DNA from: Candidatus Lambdaproteobacteria bacterium
GTDB lineage: Bacteria; SAR324; NAC60-12
Length of the DNA: 22,108 nt
NCBI GenBank assembly: GCA_012964265.1
Contig: DTUH01000008.1
Span: forward strand, 1-22,108
Reading direction: 5' to 3'
The notes below the pieces were generated by a model. It was not told where the DNA came from, did no database searches, and was given only the letters and a program-made list of their open reading frames with translations. A program made the translations under genes and the position numbers. Shown here piece by piece: positions 8,173 through 16,185 of this stretch; the stretch's first letter is position 1; each line of letters starts with the position of its first letter.

Positions 8173-8195
8173 TGATTGTTACAGAGTATTTCATA

Positions 8196-8221
8196 CAAAA
8201 TTAGACTTGCAAAATTAGACT
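8196..8221. repeat. Direct repeat of 12 bp, period 14
   Basis: CAAAATTAGACT occurs at 8196-8207 and again at 8210-8221, separated by TG. It lies directly upstream of the TonB-C-like gene that starts at 8237. It may be a protein-binding site, or simply a slippage duplication. Confidence 0.6.
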
Positions 8222-8236
8222 GATTTATTTGATTCA

Positions 8237-9778
8237 ATGCCTTTTCATAGAATTTTATTAACAATAAGTTTACTGCTCTACAGTTATGTTTTCGTACCTT
8301 CGGTATGGAGTCAGCAACTTGATAATTCTGCCGGCAGCAAACCGGCTCCGGAAATACTTGGAGCAATGATTCCGGAAAATCAGCAAATAATAATGAACGC
8401 ATTAGCAGAGTTTGCTGCCCAATACAAAACATCCCCTAATGCAGTTCAAAAATTTTTCCTGAGACAAAAGCGTCAAAAATTTTTGAGAGAGAAGCTGAAA
8501 AATTTCGTGGTGAATGAATGGATCGGCCGTATTCAGACTCTGCGTACAACTGAGAATGGTAAAGCATATTTGGTGCTTGAACTCGCGATAATTCCTCCGG
8601 AAGATACTTTTGAAAATCAAGTCATTCCTGAATTCAAAGTAACAATGGGAACCTGGAACAATGCATACACAGATTTGGATTACAACACTCTTATCCTGCC
8701 GGGAACGCCCCTGCATACCTGGCTTGCAAATTTTAATGAAGGTGAATGGCTGGTTTTTTCGGGAAGCAGTTTTCCGGGAGACGAAGATTATCTCAAGGAA
8801 ACCAGCCCTACTGAATCTGAAGCAATGCTCTCACCGCAATTTATTCTAAAATTTGAGTTCCTGGATAAAATAGATTTTCCGGAATCTGAATTAATAATTA
8901 CGGAAAGTCCAGCAACTCCTGAGTTACCTGTCAAAATAGAAGTTTTGAAATCTCAGGATTTACCTGTTTCAAAAACTAAAATTTCAAAAAAAACACTATC
9001 CAAAAAAACCACCATCCACTTTCGTCCGGAATTGACGATTCGCTACTATCAAGATTACCGGCTCAGCAATTACAATTGGGATTATCAAAAATACATTGAC
9101 CGGTGGCACCGGTTAGTACGTTACCATTGGAGTAATCATCCACCCTCAGATTATTTGGATGGTTCTATTCCGGAAGGTGGTGAGGTTTTTGTGCTGGCGA
9201 CAGTGGGAATGGACGGGATTGTGAGTGGTTATCAGGTGAGCAGTCTTGGAGAAGTTTCGGACAAGATGCGTGAAGCGGCGCTAGAAGCAACTCGTCTGGT
9301 TCCATTACCTCCGCTACCGGAAGAGTTTCCTGACGAAGTACTAAAAGTGGAATTCCGCTTTGATCATTCGCGAATACCTCATTTAATTAAAGCAGACGTG
9401 GATCAAATGAAAGCAGTGTTAATGCTTCAGGATAACAATACCATGGATGGTAACAGCATCGTTTCCAAAACGGGGCAAAAACTCCTCAAAAAACAACGTC
9501 TGAAACAGGCAAGAGCCTCTCTTCATGAAGAGTTACGGCAAGAATTTTCCTCGCATTTTCAACCGCATCAGCGTTTTGAACCGAGTTTGGAACTGCAAAT
9601 AGAGATCAGTATCAGCCGTTCCGGGAAAGTGTTGGAACAAAAACTGACCCTGCCTGGGAAATCAGTAAAATTTCAACTCGCCGTAATGAATGGCCTGAAT
9701 AAAGCACGCTTTGGCTCCCTGCCAAAAGTTCTGCGCTCCGAAGCGCCATATCGTGTGCGCTTGCGGGTAATACCCTGA
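8237..9778 (+). CDS. Secreted protein with two TonB-C-like domains
   Basis: The 513-residue protein has a signal peptide (MPFHRILLTISLLLYSY and onward, probable cleavage after VWS near residue 25). An N-terminal region (about 45-215) has a mixed alpha/beta look with no family I recognise. A Pro/Lys/Ser linker follows. A first TonB-C-like domain lies at about 315-372 (VLATVGMDGIVSGYQV, then PLPPLPEEF and a final strand). A second, weaker TonB-C-like domain lies at about 447-513 (LQIEISISRSGKVLEQ and a terminal strand RVRLRVIP). Unlike true TonB, the N-terminus looks cleavable and the Pro-rich periplasm-spanning stretch is short. It may therefore be a periplasmic adaptor and not an energy transducer. 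It ends 21 bp from the convergent ccmG gene. Confidence 0.7.
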   Translation: MPFHRILLTISLLLYSYVFVPSVWSQQLDNSAGSKPAPEILGAMIPENQQIIMNALAEFAAQYKTSPNAVQKFFLRQKRQKFLREKLKNFVVNEWIGRIQTLRTTENGKAYLVLELAIIPPEDTFENQVIPEFKVTMGTWNNAYTDLDYNTLILPGTPLHTWLANFNEGEWLVFSGSSFPGDEDYLKETSPTESEAMLSPQFILKFEFLDKIDFPESELIITESPATPELPVKIEVLKSQDLPVSKTKISKKTLSKKTTIHFRPELTIRYYQDYRLSNYNWDYQKYIDRWHRLVRYHWSNHPPSDYLDGSIPEGGEVFVLATVGMDGIVSGYQVSSLGEVSDKMREAALEATRLVPLPPLPEEFPDEVLKVEFRFDHSRIPHLIKADVDQMKAVLMLQDNNTMDGNSIVSKTGQKLLKKQRLKQARASLHEELRQEFSSHFQPHQRFEPSLELQIEISISRSGKVLEQKLTLPGKSVKFQLAVMNGLNKARFGSLPKVLRSEAPYRVRLRVIP

Positions 9779-9799
9779 AAAATTGTTTTGAAGTCTCTC

Positions 9800-10330
9800 T
9801 CAGAGAAACGGCTTAAACTGTTTTTCCAGAAGTTCCGCTGTGACACCTCCAATATGTTTGTAGAAAATTATGCCTTCCGGATCAATGAAAAAAGATTCCG
9901 GTACTCCATAAATTCCATAGTCGAGGGCAATATTTCCATTGCTGTCATCCAAACCCAGAAAATAGGATTTACCAAAGCGCTGGGCAAAAGCTTGCGCCTT
10001 GTCCGGAGTGTCCTGAATGGCAATTCCTACAACTTTAATTTGTTCTGTAGCTAATCCATATTTTTTGTGAAAAGCTTCCAGGACATGAGCTTCCACCTTG
10101 CACTCCTGACACCAGGATGCCCAATAATTTAGCAGAACCGGTTTACCCTTCAGCTCACTTAAACGCATTTTTGCAGCGCCGTTTAATGCTGAAATTTCAA
10201 AATCAGGAGCTGGATTACCTATGAGAGGAGAGGGAACCTTTTTGGGATCAGTCGTAAAACCAAAGGCAAGCAGGGCAATCAAGCCCAAGATTGAGAACCA
10301 AGCGGTCCAAAATTTCCATGATGTCCACAT
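9800..10330 (-). CDS. ccmG: CcmG/DsbE-type thiol:disulfide oxidoreductase (TlpA/ResA family)
   Basis: A 176-residue thioredoxin-fold protein tethered by one N-terminal helix (about 8-26). It has the active-site motif WASWCQEC and the cis-proline loop YGVPESFFIDPEG, both typical of CcmG/ResA. The function is to reduce the apocytochrome c CXXCH cysteines in the periplasm before haem attachment. The gene starts 12 bp after the ccmF stop on the same strand, which supports a cytochrome c maturation role over a general TlpA role. The CQEC dipeptide differs from the usual PT/EP-type intervening residues, which may shift its redox potential. Confident at family level; the ccmG name follows from the neighbour. 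Confidence 0.85.
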   Translation of the reverse strand: MWTSWKFWTAWFSILGLIALLAFGFTTDPKKVPSPLIGNPAPDFEISALNGAAKMRLSELKGKPVLLNYWASWCQECKVEAHVLEAFHKKYGLATEQIKVVGIAIQDTPDKAQAFAQRFGKSYFLGLDDSNGNIALDYGIYGVPESFFIDPEGIIFYKHIGGVTAELLEKQFKPFL

Positions 10331-10342
10331 GATGATTTGTCT

Positions 10343-11881
10343 TCAGGAGCTTGTGGCTTGTGCTGCCAAATAACGTTCTCGCAAAATTGTTTCGTGAGCC
10401 ACAAGGCTTTTTGGTCGATACGACATGCTGAGGCCTACACCCAAAGTAAAAACAGGTAAAGCCATCCATGACCATCCTATCAGAGGGTTGATGAAAACCC
10501 TGAGTGTAACTGATCCTTGTTCGCCGCCGTTTTCACTTGAAAAAATGAGATAGAGGTCTTCCAGAAAAGAGCGCAGAATCGCAACTTCAGTCAGAGGTTG
10601 AGGTTGTGTGGGATAAAAACTTTTCGCGGGTTTCATCACTTCCAGCAAATTCCCATCCTTGTCATAGACTTCAACAATCGCCGCACGGTGAGTGGCGTTG
10701 CCGACCTTGAATTCCTCTACCTGCTGGAATTTCAAACTGTATTCTCCGATTTGTTCTGGAACTCCGGATTCAAGAGTCATGTTCCGTTCCACTTTGAAAA
10801 ATGTTCCGGCAAATCCTAAAAACATTAATATTACTCCGAAGTGAATCAGTAATCCTCCGTAACGCCGCGGGTTTCGTGAGATAACATAAAACAGCCTCTT
10901 TAAAAAGTTACTTTCCGTTTGCCGGCTTTTGGCTTGTACCGCTTTGAAGAGTTCTAGAACGATGGTTGCAGTCACAAATATGGTTAGCCAGAAAATGGTG
11001 TGAACGCTCCAGAGTAAATTTCTATCGGACAAAAACCACGCCAAAAACACAGTTCCTGCTGTCGCTAAAATCAACGGATTCTTAAAATTACGAAGCAGTC
11101 CTTCCCAACTGGATTTTCTCCACGCAATCAACGTTCCGATTCCCATTAGCAACAACAGCATGTAACCCATTTGTGCAATTATAGTGTTAAAAAACGGTGC
11201 CTGAATGGAAAGCTTTGTGCCGCGTACTGCTTCAGCCAGCAAGGGAAATGTTGTGCCGAGTAAAACAGTGAACGCTATACCGACGAGCAGGACGTTTTGC
11301 GCCAGAAAAGCATTTTCACGACAAAGCACCGATTCAATTTTATGTTCTGATTCCAACATTTGAATGCGCTTGAACAGCAAGGAAAAACCAATCACCAGTA
11401 TCAATGCCAGAAATATCAAAAACGCGGGGCCGATTTCTGATTGGGTGAAAGCATGAACTGAATTAATGATTCCGGAACGGGTTAGAAAGGTACCGACTAT
11501 AGTCAAACCAAAGGTGAGAATTATCAGCACAACGTTCCAGATTTTCAGCATGTTGCGTTTTTCCTGAATCATCACTGAATGCAAAAAAGCGGTTCCGGTT
11601 AACCACGGCATAAAGGCCGCGTTTTCCACAGGGTCCCAGGCCCAGAATCCGCCCCAGCCCAATTCTTCATAGGCCAACTGACCACCTAAAATAAGTCCTG
11701 CAGAAAGGAAATACCATGCCATCAACGTCCAGCGGCGTGTAGTCATAACCCATTCGTTGTCCATTTTACCCTTAATCAACCCGCCCATTGCAAAGGCAAA
11801 AGGCACACTAAATCCGATGAATCCTAAGTACAAAGCCGGTGGATGAATCGCCATGGCAGGATTTTGTAAAAGTGGATTCAA
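10343..11881 (-). CDS. ccmF: Cytochrome c haem lyase CcmF, N-terminally truncated
   Basis: The 512-residue reading frame begins exactly at the conserved DLNPLLQDP-like segment of CcmF, here NPLLQNPAMAIHPPALY. It has the haem-handling WWD domain at about 73-93 (ELGWGGFWAWDPVENAAF), conserved periplasmic histidines (IHPP, SVHAF), many membrane helices and the C-terminal periplasmic domain. Full-length CcmF is normally about 650 residues with about 135 residues before NPLLQ. Here the first 53 codons are found just upstream in another frame (see 11878-12036), and about 80-85 codons between are missing, including the usual WGxxEGS region. The formal start is a TTG inside this damage. The product is probably non-functional or mis-assembled unless the deletion is an artefact. 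Confidence 0.85.
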   Translation of the reverse strand: MNPLLQNPAMAIHPPALYLGFIGFSVPFAFAMGGLIKGKMDNEWVMTTRRWTLMAWYFLSAGLILGGQLAYEELGWGGFWAWDPVENAAFMPWLTGTAFLHSVMIQEKRNMLKIWNVVLIILTFGLTIVGTFLTRSGIINSVHAFTQSEIGPAFLIFLALILVIGFSLLFKRIQMLESEHKIESVLCRENAFLAQNVLLVGIAFTVLLGTTFPLLAEAVRGTKLSIQAPFFNTIIAQMGYMLLLLMGIGTLIAWRKSSWEGLLRNFKNPLILATAGTVFLAWFLSDRNLLWSVHTIFWLTIFVTATIVLELFKAVQAKSRQTESNFLKRLFYVISRNPRRYGGLLIHFGVILMFLGFAGTFFKVERNMTLESGVPEQIGEYSLKFQQVEEFKVGNATHRAAIVEVYDKDGNLLEVMKPAKSFYPTQPQPLTEVAILRSFLEDLYLIFSSENGGEQGSVTLRVFINPLIGWSWMALPVFTLGVGLSMSYRPKSLVAHETILRERYLAAQATSS

Positions 11882-12036
11882 GCCACTAAAACAAAGCTAA
11901 GGATACTTGCGATTTGCGCGGAGCGGATTAAATTCCAGTTATTGCTTCTAACACCCAGATGCGGAACCACCGTACCGAAGACGCAAATCGCAAAAGCAGC
12001 CATTAGTAAGATAGTGCCAAAGTTAGCTATTTCGAT
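11878..12036 (-). pseudogene. ccmF: 5' fragment of ccmF, separated from the rest by deletion and frame change
   Basis: On the minus strand this reads EIANFGTILLMAAFAICVFG, then VVPHLGVRSNNW and ASILSFVLVA before a TGA at 11880-11878. This is the expected CcmF N-terminus (first two helices). The TGA overlaps the TTG start of the downstream ccmF frame. There is no ATG: a strong AGGAG at 12046-12042 is followed at 5 nt spacing by ATC at 12036, the likely original start site or a sequencing error for ATG. The first internal ATG (12003) lies inside the first helix. Confidence 0.7.
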
Positions 12037-12069
12037 GATTTCTCCTGAAAATAATTCCCTGTGATATAA

Positions 12070-12097
12070 ATTATAATTTCATAAATATGAGATACAA
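12070..12097 (-). promoter_or_regulatory. Candidate promoter for ccmF-ccmG
   Basis: On the minus strand a perfect TATAAT (12075-12070) is preceded 16 bp upstream by TTGTAT (12097-12092), a partial -35 match. Transcription would begin about 20 bp before the AGGAG site of ccmF. A perfect TTGACA at 12109-12104 overlaps the malic enzyme stop but is too far for this -10. Confidence 0.4.
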
Positions 12098-12105
12098 TTT
12101 TGCTG

Positions 12106-13527
12106 TCAACTTTTTACCCGACGTGCAACTCCGGATTTTATAGCAGCCTGCTTTACAGCCTTAGCAATTTTTGGCGCAACCGATGAGTCAAAGACACTTG
12201 GAATTATATAGTCTGCGCAGAGGTGTAATTCTTTCACTGTACCTGCTATGGCGTGAGCAGTGGCCAATTTCATTTCTTCATTGATTGTGCTGGCCAGACA
12301 ATCCAGTGCACCCCGGAAGATTCCCGGAAAACAGAGGACGTTATTAATTTGATTTGGATAATCGCTGCGTCCTGTCGCCATGACTGCCACCAGTGGCAGT
12401 GCTTCGTCTGGACTTATTTCAGGATCAGGATTTGACATGGCAAAAACAATTGGATCTTTGGCCATACGTTTCACATCTTCCCCATTAATCACATTAGGTG
12501 CAGAAACTCCCAAAAAGACATCTGCTCCTGCAATGACATCTTTGAGTGATCCATTCTCATTATTCGGATTAGTATTTTCAACGAACCATTGTTTACTTGG
12601 ATTAAGATCGTTTCGTTTAGCGTGAATCGCACCTTTGCTGTCACAGCCAATCAGGTTTTTAATTCCCAGTTGCATAATCATTTTGGAGCAGGCAGTACCT
12701 GCCGCGCCTGCGCCGGAAACAACAACCTTTATGTCTTCAACTTTTTTATTAACAAACTTCAGTGCATTTATCAAGGCAGCAGTAGAAACGACTGCGGTAC
12801 CATGTTGATCGTCGTGAAAAACCGGAATATCAAGTTCCTCCCGGAGTCGGCGTTCAATTTCGAAGCAGCGTGGAGCAGAAATGTCTTCCAGATTTATTCC
12901 GCCAAAACCCGGAGCAATGGCTTTCACGGTACGGATAATTTCTTCTGTATCGGTAGTATCGAGACAAATCGGCCATGCATCTATATCGGCAAATTCTTTA
13001 AACAGCATGGCTTTACCCTCCATCACAGGCATAGCGGCTTTGGGGCCAATATCTCCAAGACCCAGGACTGCCGTACCATCTGTGACAACTGCGATCGTAT
13101 TTCCTTTGATAGTCAATTTATAGGCATCTTCCGGATCCTCAAAAATATCCATACAAACCCTTGCGACTCCGGGAGTGTAAGCCATTGAAAGATCATCACG
13201 CGTTTTGACTGGAATACGATTCCGGACACTAATTTTTCCACCTAAATGAACCAAAAAGGTTCGATCGGAAAAGTTGATAAATTCAATTCCATGAAGGTTT
13301 TTGATAGCTGTAATTATTTTTTCACTATGCTCCTGATCATGAGTATAAATGCTAATGTCCCGAACTAAAACTCCTGTTTCCGCCTGCACGAGATCAATTG
13401 CTCCCACGATTCCATGCATTTCAGAAATTGTCTGGGTCACGCTGGCTAACATGCCGATTTTATTGTCAATTTTAAGTCGAACGATAATGCTGTTACTGGC
13501 ATTGATCGCAGGTTGGTTGACTGTCAC
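12106..13527 (-). CDS. NAD(P)-dependent malic enzyme with N-terminal ACT domain
   Basis: A 473-residue protein. Residues about 14-90 form an ACT domain (IIVRLKIDNKIGMLASVTQ), a small-molecule-sensing module. The remainder is bacterial malic enzyme: AYTPGVARVC, the catalytic-site stretch DIGPKAAMPVMEGK, the metal-binding HDDQHGTAVV, the Rossmann motif VVSGAGAAGTA, and the AMSNPDPEISP region. It oxidatively decarboxylates malate to pyruvate in the cytosol, linking the TCA cycle to pyruvate. Cofactor choice (NAD or NADP) cannot be decided by eye. The GTG start lies 3 bp after the proB stop, with GGAA as weak ribosome binding site, so the two are translated from one message. The ACT fusion suggests allosteric control, possibly by an amino acid, which is an inference. 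Confidence 0.93.
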   Translation of the reverse strand: MTVNQPAINASNSIIVRLKIDNKIGMLASVTQTISEMHGIVGAIDLVQAETGVLVRDISIYTHDQEHSEKIITAIKNLHGIEFINFSDRTFLVHLGGKISVRNRIPVKTRDDLSMAYTPGVARVCMDIFEDPEDAYKLTIKGNTIAVVTDGTAVLGLGDIGPKAAMPVMEGKAMLFKEFADIDAWPICLDTTDTEEIIRTVKAIAPGFGGINLEDISAPRCFEIERRLREELDIPVFHDDQHGTAVVSTAALINALKFVNKKVEDIKVVVSGAGAAGTACSKMIMQLGIKNLIGCDSKGAIHAKRNDLNPSKQWFVENTNPNNENGSLKDVIAGADVFLGVSAPNVINGEDVKRMAKDPIVFAMSNPDPEISPDEALPLVAVMATGRSDYPNQINNVLCFPGIFRGALDCLASTINEEMKLATAHAIAGTVKELHLCADYIIPSVFDSSVAPKIAKAVKQAAIKSGVARRVKS

Positions 13528-13530
13528 AAC

Positions 13531-14640
13531 TTATTCCAAAAAAAGATGATTACGATGAATAACGGGTTTTCTAAGTACCCCTTTTCCAGCATTCTTTGTC
13601 AGTTTATTTTCTTTTATATGATGTCGCAGCTCTTTTGCAGTACAATCGGCTCTTCCCACTCCGAGCCGTACACCTTCCGGGTTGCATATTTCAACGAGGT
13701 CTTTAACCTCAAATTGACCATCTACACGATAAATTCCTTGAGCCAATAAACTTTTTTTATTTTTCAGCAGTGCTTGTTCTGCACCCGCATCGATGAACAA
13801 AGTCCCCTTATTAAGTGCACCTGCCGCAAGCCATTTTTGATAACTTCTAATTTTTCGTCCATGAGCCACAAAATGAGTTCCCCGCGTATGTCCTTCCATA
13901 ATATCATACACCCCCACAGGAGATTTACCATCAATGATATAAGTGTCTATTCCAAATGACATCGCCATTCCTGCAGAACGGACTTTACTTTCCATTCCGC
14001 CCTTTCCGCCTGCTGAAGTGACAGGGAGGCAGTGCTGTACAATTTCGTCAGTAAGTTCCTCAACTTTTTCTACAACAATGGAGCGCTTGCCTTCTGCAGT
14101 TGTTTCCTCTTTGAGCAAACCCGGAGCTACCGTGAGGAAAAAAAGTTGATCTGCTCCAATCAGTGTTGCCAAATAAACTGCTAGCAAATCATTATCGCCA
14201 AAGTTGAGATCCAACTCTTCTGTCGCTACAACATCGTTTTCATTTACAATCGGAACAATCTTATATTTGAGCAGATTCTCAAGAGTATTACGAATGTTAA
14301 GGTATGATTTGCGCAGTCCAAAATCACCGCGAGTTAACAGTATCTGAGCAACTGTGATTTTGTGTTCCCGAAAAGCATCAGCATATATTTGAATCAATCT
14401 GGCTTGTCCAACTGAAGCCAAAATTTGATGTGAAGCAAGGGTGTTTTTTGATTCATCCACTGAAAACAACTCCCGTCCGGCACCTACTGAACCGGAACTT
14501 ACCACTAAAACCTCGTGCCCTTTGCTGCGGATTTTTGCAATCTGGGCCGCCAGTTCCGTGATTAACTTATAATCCAGCTTGCCATTTGATTGATGCAGAA
14601 CATTTGTACCAATTTTTATGAGAATGCGTTGAGTTTTCAC
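13531..14640 (-). CDS. proB: Glutamate 5-kinase ProB
   Basis: A 369-residue protein with the amino-acid kinase fold. It shows an N-terminal IKIGTNVL strand, VVSSGSVGAGR, the NENDVVATEELDLNFGDND substrate loop and the SAGGKGGMESKV segment. A C-terminal PUA domain covers about residues 275-355. The length and domain order match bacterial ProB. It phosphorylates L-glutamate to glutamyl-5-phosphate, the first and feedback-controlled step of proline synthesis. proA is not in the window. The start is GTG at 14640, with no clear ribosome binding site. It is followed after 3 bp by the malic enzyme gene. Confidence 0.95.
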   Translation of the reverse strand: MKTQRILIKIGTNVLHQSNGKLDYKLITELAAQIAKIRSKGHEVLVVSSGSVGAGRELFSVDESKNTLASHQILASVGQARLIQIYADAFREHKITVAQILLTRGDFGLRKSYLNIRNTLENLLKYKIVPIVNENDVVATEELDLNFGDNDLLAVYLATLIGADQLFFLTVAPGLLKEETTAEGKRSIVVEKVEELTDEIVQHCLPVTSAGGKGGMESKVRSAGMAMSFGIDTYIIDGKSPVGVYDIMEGHTRGTHFVAHGRKIRSYQKWLAAGALNKGTLFIDAGAEQALLKNKKSLLAQGIYRVDGQFEVKDLVEICNPEGVRLGVGRADCTAKELRHHIKENKLTKNAGKGVLRKPVIHRNHLFLE

Positions 14641-14709
14641 TTTATATCAATTGGAAACAGCTGGACATGTTCAGGAAAATTCAAGGGATGTAATAAAAGG
14701 AGCTAGAAA

Positions 14710-14766
14710 ATGCACGGTAAAATAAACTCAATTGCACTAAGTCGTAGCAAGAAAAGAGTAAATTAA
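14710..14766 (+). CDS. Possible small ORF of 18 codons with strong ribosome binding site
   Basis: The 136-bp gap between secG and proB holds AAAAGGAG (14695-14702), seven bases, then ATG and 18 codons reading MHGKINSIALSRSKKRVN and TAA. It is on the opposite strand to both neighbours. The product would be small and basic. The Shine-Dalgarno match is stronger than that of most genes in this window, but chance cannot be excluded. Confidence 0.2.
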   Translation: MHGKINSIALSRSKKRVN

Positions 14767-14776
14767 TCTTGCAGCC

Positions 14777-15172
14777 TTAGCTGTCGCGTGAAGATTCAAT
14801 GGGTGGCGCAACTTTTTGTTCTAATTCCTTTGCGGGAATCTCCGGAGTTTTTTCTGCTTGTGAATCTTTTTCCGGAATGAGCATTGGTTCTGCAACAGGA
14901 GTTGTTGTTGCGGCCGGTTTTAAATCACGTACAACCGAATCCCGGGCAGTTTCTGAGGAAAGAAAGGCCAGTGAAAGAGAGGTTAGCATGAAAATAATCG
15001 CCACACCTGTTGTAATTTTTCCCACACCTGTCATGCTTCCACGTACCGAGTTTGCTTGGCCGATACTTCCGAAAGCCGCTCCGAGTTCCGCTCCGCGGCC
15101 TGATTGAAGGAGAACAAAAAAGATGATCGAAATACAAGCAATAATATGAATAACTAGAATTAATTCAAACAT
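14777..15172 (-). CDS. secG: Preprotein translocase subunit SecG
   Basis: From the ATG at 15172 the protein has 131 residues. It has two membrane helices (about 2-22 and 50-72) joined by the conserved loop ending LLQSGRGAELGAAFG and SIGQANSVRG, which is diagnostic for SecG. The C-terminal tail (about 80-131) is Pro/Glu/Ala/Lys-rich and longer than in the minimal family. SecG supports protein export through SecYEG. The ATG gives a normal start directly before the first helix; an upstream TTG at 15214 would overlap tpiA and add 14 polar residues. tpiA ends 25 bp upstream, the common tpiA-secG arrangement. Confidence 0.93.
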   Translation of the reverse strand: MFELILVIHIIACISIIFFVLLQSGRGAELGAAFGSIGQANSVRGSMTGVGKITTGVAIIFMLTSLSLAFLSSETARDSVVRDLKPAATTTPVAEPMLIPEKDSQAEKTPEIPAKELEQKVAPPIESSRDS

Positions 15173-15197
15173 AAAATCTGGTAAAAAAGAATTTAAA

Positions 15198-15950
15198 TTA
15201 GTTTCCCGCTGCAACTATCTGTGGGAAAGCATCGGTTTTAAGGCTCGCTCCACCAACAAGAGCACCGTCAATTTCAGATTGAGAAAGTAAAGTGTCCGCA
15301 TTTTCCGCATTTACACTTCCACCGTAAAGGATTTGCATTTTATCTGCAACTTCCGAACTGGCCAGTGATTCCAGCTCTTTCCGGATAATCCTGTGCATGG
15401 AATTGGCTTGTTCCGGAGTTGCGGTTTTACCTGTTCCAATGGCCCAAATCGGTTCGTAGGCAACAACACAGCGGAGTTGGTCATCTGCGGCTAATCCGGA
15501 CAAACCCTTACCTAACTGTGCAACCACTACTTCTTCATGATTACCTGACTCCCGTTGCTCCAGTGTTTCTCCAATGCAGAGAATTGGGCGGATACCGTGT
15601 CTGAGTAGAGTTTCTGTTTTGCCGCGGATAAATTCGTCGGTTTCGCCAAACAGCATCCTGCGTTCTGAATGTCCTACAATACACCACTGCGCACCGCATG
15701 CTTGTAACAACGGAGCAGATGTTTCTCCGGTAAACGCTCCTGATGTTTCAGAATGAACATTTTGCGCGCCGACTTCGATTCGTGTTCCTTCAATTGCTTT
15801 TTTCAAGGAAAAAAGAAAAACATCCGGAGGAAAAATCACTACTTCGCAGCTTGTCTTTTCCAACAAAGGACTGAGCACTTTCAGCATCTCGTCAATCAAT
15901 GCAAACGAGCCATTCATTTTCCAGTTTGCCGCAATCAGTTTGGCTCGCAT
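15198..15950 (-). CDS. tpiA: Triosephosphate isomerase
   Basis: A 250-residue TIM barrel with all catalytic residues visible: Lys11 in AANWKMN, His94 in IVGHSERR, and Glu166 in AYEPIWAIGTGK. The phosphate-binding strands ILYGGSVN and GALVGGASL are intact. It interconverts dihydroxyacetone phosphate and glyceraldehyde-3-phosphate in glycolysis. The length is normal. The start is an ATG at 15950 with no evident ribosome binding site. Followed by secG, it heads a four-gene minus-strand group that includes proB and malic enzyme. Confidence 0.97.
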   Translation of the reverse strand: MRAKLIAANWKMNGSFALIDEMLKVLSPLLEKTSCEVVIFPPDVFLFSLKKAIEGTRIEVGAQNVHSETSGAFTGETSAPLLQACGAQWCIVGHSERRMLFGETDEFIRGKTETLLRHGIRPILCIGETLEQRESGNHEEVVVAQLGKGLSGLAADDQLRCVVAYEPIWAIGTGKTATPEQANSMHRIIRKELESLASSEVADKMQILYGGSVNAENADTLLSQSEIDGALVGGASLKTDAFPQIVAAGN

Positions 15951-15983
15951 ATTAATTTTAAAGAAAAAGTGTCAGTGCCTTAA

Positions 15984-16013
15984 AAAAGTCAATCCTTATA
16001 TGATAAGACTTTT
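15984..16013. other. Bulged hairpin with T/A tracts upstream of tpiA
   Basis: AAAAGT and ACTTTT arms enclose a second stem, CTTAT/ATAAG with loop ATG; one side has a 5-base bulge. On the minus strand the structure is followed by a T-run, 34 bp before tpiA. It could be a leader element or a terminator. The rest of the 233-bp AT-rich gap (15951-16183) shows no gene and only weak promoter-like matches. Confidence 0.35.
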
Positions 16014-16176
16014 ATCTGTTAAATACAAGATTTTTCTTAATATATTGACTGGTTTAATCGTAGCTATTGCGTTTTTATAACTTTTTGCTACTTTTACTTA
16101 CTACCAATTTTTTATAACATTTTTCATAATTCTATTTTTTTGATAAATTGACTTCATTCTGAGAAACAAAAATCAT

Positions 16177-16180
16177 GGAG
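16177..16180 (+). promoter_or_regulatory. Ribosome binding site deciding the TTG start of chorismate mutase copy 1
   Basis: GGAG lies 5 bases before the TTG at 16186. An ATG overlapping this site (16175) is in another frame and closes after seven codons, so the TTG is the best start. This site lies outside the duplicated unit and is absent from copy 2. Confidence 0.6.
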
Positions 16181-16185
16181 AAACA

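Noticed and set aside
9780..9840. Hairpin AAACGG/CTGTTT followed by T residues as a terminator of the TonB-C-like gene
   Set aside because: It falls within the last codons of ccmG, includes a G-T pair, and is short; not convincing.
12589..13188. A 199-codon plus-strand frame across the malic enzyme gene
   Set aside because: It lies entirely antisense to a convincing malic enzyme with all motifs, and its translation is rich in Cys/Asn/Phe with no family resemblance.
14641..14776. A tRNA gene after secG, as found in some bacteria
   Set aside because: No T-loop consensus or cloverleaf pairing is seen on either strand.
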